This document shows, one piece after another, positions 4,903 through 10,351 of a stretch of 10,351 nucleotides of DNA. The stretch lies in NCBI GenBank assembly GCA_012035435.1, contig JAAUPH010000059.1:1-10351 (forward strand), in the 5' to 3' direction. Position 1 is the stretch's first letter. Each line of letters starts with the position of its first letter. Position numbers and translations under genes: made by a program. Under the pieces are notes generated by a model, which saw nothing but the letters and a program-made list of their open reading frames with translations, made no database searches and was not told the DNA's origin. The DNA comes from Sphingopyxis sp. GTDB taxonomy: Bacteria > Pseudomonadota > Alphaproteobacteria > Sphingomonadales > Sphingomonadaceae.

Positions 4903-6387
4903 GTGCAGGGCGACAATCTTGAAGCCTTGAAGGCGCTGCTTCCCTATTACGCGGGCAAGGTGAAGTGCATTTATATCGACCCGCCGTATAATACAGGCAA
5001 TGAAGGCTGGGTTTACAATGACAATGTGAACTCGCCCGAGATCAAGGCGTGGCTTGGTTCCGTTGTGGGCAAGGAGGCCGAAGACCTGTCACGCCATGAT
5101 AAATGGCTATGCATGATGTATCCAAGGCTTCGTTTATTGAAGGAGTTTTTGAGTGACGATGGTGTGATTTTCATCAGCATTGATGACAATGAAGCTGCGC
5201 GACTTACCATCGTTTTGGACGAAATATTTCGTTGTCGTATTGCTTCATTCATTTGGAAAAGACGGCAAACGCCGGATAGCCGCAACATAAATGGCGCATC
5301 TGAAGATCATGAGTACGTTCTTTGTTACGGTCGAACAGGTAAACCCACACTGAAGGGCGCATCGAAAGATACAGATAAATATAAAAACTTGGACAACGAT
5401 CCTCGTGGCCCTTGGATGAGCGATAACCTGACCGGCCTTGCAGATGCGACGGAACGTCCGAATCTTCATTACGTGGTAACGAACCCGGCAACTAACATTT
5501 CATACCCGCCGCATCCTACGCGTGGTTGGGCTGTTGGGCCTGAACGAATGGCTACACTCATTCGTGACAATCAAATATTGTGGCCGAAATCGGCTCAAGG
5601 ACGACCACGAATAAAGCGCTTCCTTGCAGATTTGAAGTCAGAAACGACTGGCCTTTCGACCTTTATAGAAGCGAGTGCAAATATTGCCGGAACGCGCGAA
5701 ATCAATGAAATGTTTGGTGCAAAGGTTTTCGCATTCCCAAAGCCAAGGGACTTGATCGAAGCGCTTATCGATCAGATTGCTGGGTCTGAAGACTACATCC
5801 TTGACAGCTTTGCGGGCACCGGAACGACTGGACATGCCGTTCTAGGATTGGAAGCGAGCGTTCGGCGCAATCGTAAATTTATTTTAATTGAAATGGATGC
5901 AGGCATTGCCTCGAATGTTACTTCCGAACGACTGCGAAAAGCGGTCCTTGGATATGAGCCTTCGAGTGGGAAGTCAGCGGTAAATGGCCTTGGCGGCGGC
6001 TTCCGCTTCTGCACCCTTGGCGAGCCGCTGTTCGATGCCGATGGCAATGTCAGTCCGGCTGTCACATTCCCTGATCTGGCGGCGCATGTGTTTTTCTGCG
6101 AGACGGGTTCGCCCATCCCGGCCCGTGCGGATGGGGCGACGTCGCTGATCGGCACATTCCAGGGCCGCGCGATTTATCTGTTGCACAATGCGGAAGCGGT
6201 CGGCGTTGCCAGCGCCAGCGCGGGCACTGTGCTGAGCGGCACCGTGCTTGATGCGCTGCCGCTGTCGGAACCCGGCTTTACCGGTGCGCGCATTGTCTAT
6301 GCCGAAGGCTGCACCGTGCCCGATGAGCGCCTCGCCCGCCTTGGCGTGACGTTCAAGCAGATCCCCTACCAGATCGAGGGGCTGTGA
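4903..6387 (+). CDS. mod: Type III restriction-modification methylase (Mod), adenine-specific
   Basis: Mod transfers a methyl group from S-adenosylmethionine to adenine in the system's recognition site and gives the complex its specificity. The frame from GTG 4903 (494 aa) carries the catalytic motif IV DPPYNTG at residues 26-32 and the AdoMet-binding motif I FAGTGTTG at 303-310. This order (IV before I) marks a beta-class N6-adenine methylase, the class of type III Mod. The ~270 residues between them should hold the target recognition domain. That part (about 5100-5980) is visibly richer in A+T than either end, which fits exchange of recognition domains between strains. The natural start is probably ATG 4779; a single-base frameshift separates the first ~40 residues, so translation from GTG 4903 would lose part of the N-terminus but keep the catalytic motifs. 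The rhuM-like gene follows 2 nt after the stop. Confidence 0.88.
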   Translation: MQGDNLEALKALLPYYAGKVKCIYIDPPYNTGNEGWVYNDNVNSPEIKAWLGSVVGKEAEDLSRHDKWLCMMYPRLRLLKEFLSDDGVIFISIDDNEAARLTIVLDEIFRCRIASFIWKRRQTPDSRNINGASEDHEYVLCYGRTGKPTLKGASKDTDKYKNLDNDPRGPWMSDNLTGLADATERPNLHYVVTNPATNISYPPHPTRGWAVGPERMATLIRDNQILWPKSAQGRPRIKRFLADLKSETTGLSTFIEASANIAGTREINEMFGAKVFAFPKPRDLIEALIDQIAGSEDYILDSFAGTGTTGHAVLGLEASVRRNRKFILIEMDAGIASNVTSERLRKAVLGYEPSSGKSAVNGLGGGFRFCTLGEPLFDADGNVSPAVTFPDLAAHVFFCETGSPIPARADGATSLIGTFQGRAIYLLHNAEAVGVASASAGTVLSGTVLDALPLSEPGFTGARIVYAEGCTVPDERLARLGVTFKQIPYQIEGL

Positions 6388-6389
6388 GC

Positions 6390-7405
6390 ATGGCGGAAGG
6401 TTCAGCGGAGCTCCTGCTTTACACTGGAGAAGACGGCGAAACTCGTATCGACGTGCGGCTTGTGGAAGAGACAGTCTGGCTGACACAAGCGCAAATGGCC
6501 GACCTTTTCGACAAGGATGTGCGCACGATCAACGAGCACATCGGCAACCTCTATGCTGAAGGCGAATGTGATGAGGCGGCAACCATCCGGAAATTCCGGA
6601 TAGTTCGAACCGAGGGCTCGCGCGAGGTCGCGCGCTCCATCGAGCACTACAATCTCGATGTGATCATATCGGTTGGCTATCGCGTCAAGTCCTTGCGCGG
6701 TGTCGTCTTCCGCAAGTGGGCAACGGGGCGACTGAAAGAATACATCATCAAAGGCTTCGTCATGGATGACGAGCGCCTGAAGCTCGCCCGCAATGATTAT
6801 TCGACGAGATGGTGCGCCGCGTCCGGCGCATCCGCGTGTCGGAGCGGCGGTTTTACCAGAAGATCACCGACATTTTCGCGCTCAGCATCGACTATGATTC
6901 CAACAGCCAGACGACGCGCGATTTCTTCGCCACAGTGCAGAACAAGTTCCACTTCGCCATTCACGGCATGACAGCGCCCGAGATGATCCATGCGCGTGTC
7001 GATGCCGGAAAGCCGCTGATGGGCATGTCATCATTCAGGGGCGGGTTCCCGACTTCGGCCGATGTGACGAGCGCGCTGAACTATCTCGATGAGAACGAGC
7101 TGTTGGCGATGGAACGCATCGTCCAGCAATATCTCGACTTTGCCGAAGGGCAGGCCGAGCGCCGCATCGCCATGACGATGGCCGACTGGATCACCAAGCT
7201 GCACGGCTTCCTGACCCTCAACGACCGCGACATTCTGCAGGGCGCTGGCAAGATCAGCCGCAAGGACGCCGACGCAAAGGCGCTGGCCGCGTTCGAGACA
7301 TACCGGGTTGAGCAGGACCGGGCCTATGTCAGCGATTTTGACCGCAGCACCGCAAGACTGATCAAGGGAAAGCCTGCGCAAACGAAAAAGGGCAAGGCCG
7401 AATGA
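6390..7405 (+). pseudogene. RhuM-family protein inside the mod-res operon, frameshifted
   Basis: The RhuM family is named from a Salmonella pathogenicity-island gene and has no settled biochemical role. The ATG at 6390 is preferred to GTG 6384 because GAGGGG (6376-6381) lies 8 nt before it. Residues 30-60 (WLTQAQMADLFDKD, then INEHIGNLY) look like a winged helix-turn-helix, and VIISVGYRVKS then FRKWATGRLKEYIIKGF (91-123) is the family hallmark. After LKLARNDY the frame derails at 6800-6801. The next frame continues FDEMVRRVRRIRVSERRFYQ to TGA 7405. One missing T (TTT read as TT) explains it; the restored protein is about 338 aa, normal for the family. Its stop overlaps the Res start (ATGA). 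Such tight junctions on both sides imply co-expression with mod and res. A regulator of the R-M genes or an extra complex subunit are both possible. Confidence 0.72.
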
Positions 7406-10054
7406 CACTGCCCGTTTTCAAGCTGAAGGACTACCAGATCCAGACGCTGGCCGCGCTGCGCGCATTCCTTGAAAAGACAGTGGAGATGGCTGACGCCGAC
7501 ACGGCGTTCTACGCGCTGACACGGCGGCCCTTCGTGCCGGTGCCCAATTTGCCGGGGCTGCCCTATGTGTGCCTGCGCATCCCGACCGGGGGCGGCAAGA
7601 CCATTCTTGCCGCGCATGCGATTTCGGTTGCCGCGGACAGCTTTCTGCGGACGGACACGCCGACCGTACTGTGGCTCGTGCCATCGCAGACCATCCGCGA
7701 GCAGACGCTTTCCACTCTGTCTGACCGCGCGCACCCCAACCGCCGTGCCTTGGCGGATCGCTTCGGCGAGAATGTGCGGGTGATGAGTGTCGCCGACGCG
7801 CTTTATGCCAAGCGTGCCGACTATGATGGTGGCGTCGTGGTGATTGTCGCCACCGTGCAGGCGTTCCGCGTGGAGGAAACCGAAGGCCGCAAGGTCTATG
7901 AAGCCAATGGCGAATTGATGGATCATTTCAGCGGGCTGGCCGATGGGCTGCGCCGCGTTCTGGATATCGGCCCGGGCGGTGACCCTGTGCCATCACTCGC
8001 CAATGTGCTGCGCCTGCGCCGGCCGATGGTGATCGTAGACGAGGCGCATAATGCGCGCACCGACTTGTCGTTCGACACGCTGGCGCGGCTCAAACCATCG
8101 CTGATCGTCGAATTCACGGCGACACCCGTGACGCCCGAAGAGCATAAGCCCGAAAAGGGAATCTACGCGTCGAACGTGCTGCATCAGGTCTCCGCCGCAG
8201 AACTGAAGGCGGCGGAAATGATCAAGCTGCCGGTGATCCTGCGCGGGCGCGCCGACCCGCGCGAGACCATCGGCGACGCGATTGCCTGGCTCGATGAACT
8301 GGATGGCACGGCCAAGGCCGAGGAAAGCGTGACGGGCGAATTCATCCGCCCCGTGATGCTTCTGCAGTCCGAACCGAAATCGAAGGACAAGCCGACGCTT
8401 CACGCCGAGGAAGTGAAGAAGCTGCTGATCGAGGATTTCAGGGTGCCGGAAGGCCATATCGTGATCGCGACCGGCGACACCAAAGGGCTTGACGGCGTCG
8501 ACCTCTTCGACCGGGCTTGCGTGGTTCGTTTCATCATCACCCAGCAGGCGCTGAAGGAAGGCTGGGATTGTTCGTTTGCCTATGTGCTGTGTTCGGTTGC
8601 CGAACAGAAATCACCCCGCGCGGTGGAACAGCTTCTCGGCCGCGTGCTGCGCCTGCCTGCGGCCAGCCGCAAACGGCACGAAGACCTGAACCGGGCTTAT
8701 GCCTTCGCCACGACCACAAGCTTTCAGCACGCGGCAAACACGCTGCGTGACGGGCTGGTGAACAATGGCTTCGAGAAGGTTGAGGCTGAAGCGCTGGTGC
8801 GCGCCGTGCCGATGATCCCCGGCATGGAGCCGGGCGGTTCGGCCTTTGTCCATGAGGAGGCGCTGCCAACCGATGTGGATGTCGCGCCCTTCAAGACCAA
8901 CATTGAACTGGCAACCGGCGGCCGGGTGCAGGTTGATCTAACGGCAGGTGTGATCCGCGTGCGCGGTGCACTGTCGAACTATGACAGCATGGCGCTGAAA
9001 CTCGTCCTGCCCGATGCGGCGGCCGCAACAATCGACGCGCTTGTGCATCGCTCGCGCGGCGCGCGGCTGAAGGCACCCGATGTGGCAAGCGAAACCATCC
9101 GTTTCGCCGTGCCGCAACTGGCCGTCCGCAACGGGGCCAATTGGGAACTGTTCGACAAGGCGCATTTCCTCGACATTCCATGGAAGCTGGAAGATGCCGA
9201 CCCGGCCCCGATCCTTGACGTTTTTTGCGCCGCCCCGCGCCGCCGCCGAGGAGGCCCGGATCGACATTGATGCGAGCCAGACCGTGAAGGTGGAGTTCGT
9301 TTCAGACTTGCACGAACAACTTTCACTGGCGCTGGCTTTGCGCGGCTGGACGAAGAACGCGCTTGTAAACTGGATCGACAGGCGTCTGCCCATTTCAGCC
9401 CGCCGCGACATCACGCCCACCTCCTCAAGGCTGTTCATCGCCAAAACACTCGATCTCATCACCGCCCAAACGGGAATAGGGATTGAGGCGCTGGCTCGGG
9501 CGAATTTCAGGCTGGTGGAGGCCTTCATCAAGGTCATCGCCAAGCATCGCGATGCGCGCGAGGCGTCGGCCTTTGATCGTGCGCTCATTGCCCAAAGCGG
9601 TCTCGAATTCCGCGCCAGTTCCGAAATCGAACTGGTGTTTGAGGAAAGCCGCTACGGCTACAACCAGCCCTACAAAGGGCGCATGGAGTTCAAGAAGCAC
9701 TTGTTCCGCGTGGTGGGCGACCTTGAAGCCAGCGGCGAAGAACATGAATGCGCGGTGGCCATAGAGCGCAATCCGCATGTCAAAGCCTGGGTGCGCAACA
9801 CGGCGCGTCAGCAACATTCCTTCTGGCTGCAGACCGCGTCGGACAGATTCTACCCCGACTTTGTTGCGCTGCTGAATGATGGACGCATCCTGGTGATGGA
9901 GTACAAAGGCGCGCCTTATTTCACCAATGACGACTCCCGCGAGAAGCGCGTGATCGGCGACCTGTGGGCCGATCGTTCCGGCGGCAAATGCCTGTTCGTG
10001 ATGATTGAGAAGATGGAGTTTACGCGGATTGACCGGGTGATTGCTGGAGGGTGA
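7402..10054 (+). pseudogene. res: Type III restriction enzyme (Res), helicase-nuclease, frameshifted
   Basis: Res partners Mod as an ATP-driven translocase and endonuclease that cuts unmodified DNA. The N-terminal part is a superfamily 2 helicase: Walker A PTGGGKT (residues 61-67), DEAH box (213-216), EFTATP (237-242) and motif VI QLLGRVLR (410-417). The C-terminal nuclease is seen in the second frame: YPDF (D819 after correction) and EYKG (E833, K835), the PD-x-ExK site of type III Res subunits. The first frame ends at 9270 in an aberrant tail. At 9221-9226 a run of six T should be five: ILDVF then continues APPRAAAEEARIDIDA in the next frame to 10054. Restored length is about 883 aa, a little short of the ~900-1000 aa usual for Res. 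As written, the break removes the nuclease domain and leaves a helicase-only product. ATG 7402 overlaps the RhuM stop. Confidence 0.85.
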
Positions 10055-10084
10055 ATGCGGTGTGATGCTCCAATCCATCAACCA

Positions 10085-10170
10085 TCAGGAAGAAATTTTT
10101 TCGTGGTCCTGCCCATGACGGCCCCATCCAAATTGGAAATTTGAGTCTCCGGCAAACCTGGCACGGTTCA
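10085..10170 (-). mobile_element. IS3-like element end with the start of its first transposase gene (remnant)
   Basis: Read on the minus strand from 10170, the sequence starts TGAACCGTGCCAGG and continues TTTGCCGGAGACTC, resembling the terminal inverted repeat of IS3-group elements. About 55 nt in, ATG 10116 opens MGRTTKKFLPD, like the first residues of IS3-family OrfA proteins (helix-turn-helix subunit). The similarity then stops and the frame ends at 10078. The element is therefore cut off near 10085, about 30 bp after the res stop. The right half is missing. This call rests on short recognition only. Confidence 0.45.
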
Positions 10171-10244
10171 CCTCTTCCTTCGAACCGCGATCCACGGTTG
10201 CGCTCTGCGAAGAAGACGACCAGATCGATATGTGCCTATGTTCA

Positions 10245-10252
10245 AGACAATG
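10245..10252. repeat. Predicted 8-bp target duplication next to the IS66-like end
   Basis: AGACAATG abuts the outer end of the IS66-like terminal repeat. IS66-family elements duplicate 8 bp on insertion, so the same 8-mer is expected at the element's other end outside this window. Only one copy can be seen. Confidence 0.3.
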
Positions 10253-10351
10253 GTAAGCGGTGTTCCGATCACACGTTTGCGCGGTGGTTCCACGGCATGA
10301 GGTCGTTTATCTGGCTTTTCTTGTGGCCGTTTACGATGGCCGAGAGGGTTT
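10253..10351 (-). mobile_element. End of an IS66-family insertion sequence, continuing past the window
   Basis: The element's terminus is GTAAGCGGTGTTCC at 10253, matching the usual GTAAGCGG-type terminal repeat of IS66 elements. The last codons of its transposase read in from the right edge, with the stop 16 nt from the terminus. The rest lies outside the window. Confidence 0.6.
10269..10351 (-). CDS. IS66-family transposase, C-terminal fragment cut by the window edge
   Basis: Only the last 26 codons are visible, reading VNGHKKSQINDLMPWNHR near the C-terminus and stopping at 10269-10271. The pattern NGH...S.I.DL.PW is the C-terminal signature of IS66 TnpC-type transposases. Its position just inside a GTAAGCGG terminus supports the call. 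The start and catalytic DDE core lie beyond the window, so activity cannot be judged. Confidence 0.6.
   Translation of the reverse strand, partial: TLSAIVNGHKKSQINDLMPWNHRANV

Noticed and set aside
7324..8457. Long minus-strand open frames opposite res (for example 7324-7926 and 7993-8457)
   Set aside because: They are shadows of a high-G+C coding strand; the plus strand carries all helicase motifs and the products show no family features.
4554..10054. Type I R-M, BREX or DISARM system
   Set aside because: There is no HsdS-like specificity subunit, no PglX, PglZ or BrxC-like gene, and no phospholipase D or DUF1998 gene. The Mod motif order and Res domains fit type III.
10171..10252. Open reading through the stretch between the two IS ends
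   Set aside because: One minus-strand frame stays open, but it has no start, no recognisable family and crosses the IS3-like terminus; I see nothing definite here.

Overview
The window looks like accessory DNA from an alphaproteobacterium, plausibly a sphingomonad or rhizobial relative. This rests on high G+C (roughly 60% by eye), protein style and the relaxase/accessory pair; no rRNA or housekeeping gene is present to confirm it. It combines mobilization genes, a possible defence island and fragments of insertion sequences. The left edge cuts a relaxase gene and the right edge cuts an IS66-like element.

Layout. (1) 1-1054, minus strand: a relaxase (1-650, broken by a 1-nt frameshift and cut by the edge), preceded with ATGA overlap by a MobC-like ribbon-helix-helix protein. 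(2) 1055-1318: a gene-free stretch rich in inverted repeats, where an oriT and operators would be expected. (3) 1319-2554, plus strand: three unrecognised genes, a 172-aa protein and then a translationally coupled 45-aa/127-aa pair. (4) 2555-2931: two hairpins, one a convincing minus-strand terminator. (5) 2932-4553: a convergent, tail-overlapping pair made of an sce7726-like PD-(D/E)xK protein (plus) and a beta-family protein (minus). (6) 4779-10054, plus strand: an operon encoding a type III modification methylase (Mod), a RhuM-family protein and a type III restriction helicase-nuclease (Res), with junctions of +2 nt and an ATGA overlap. It diverges from the beta gene. (7) 10085-10351: the end of an IS3-like element and the end of an IS66-family element, both reading on the minus strand.

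How the genes may work together. Mod would methylate the host recognition site, and Mod plus Res would cut unmodified incoming DNA. The RhuM protein is embedded with tight junctions and is probably co-expressed; its role is unknown. The sce7726/beta pair sits directly upstream and shares the divergent intergenic region with Mod, so it may be a second, undescribed defence module. The mobilization genes and IS ends suggest the block travels horizontally.

Main caution. Five conserved genes (relaxase, beta, mod, rhuM, res) each carry exactly one apparent single-base indel, and three of these lie in T runs. Either the source sequence has homopolymer errors or the locus is decaying. In each case the protein continues cleanly in the next frame, so functional calls are made on the reconstructed proteins.
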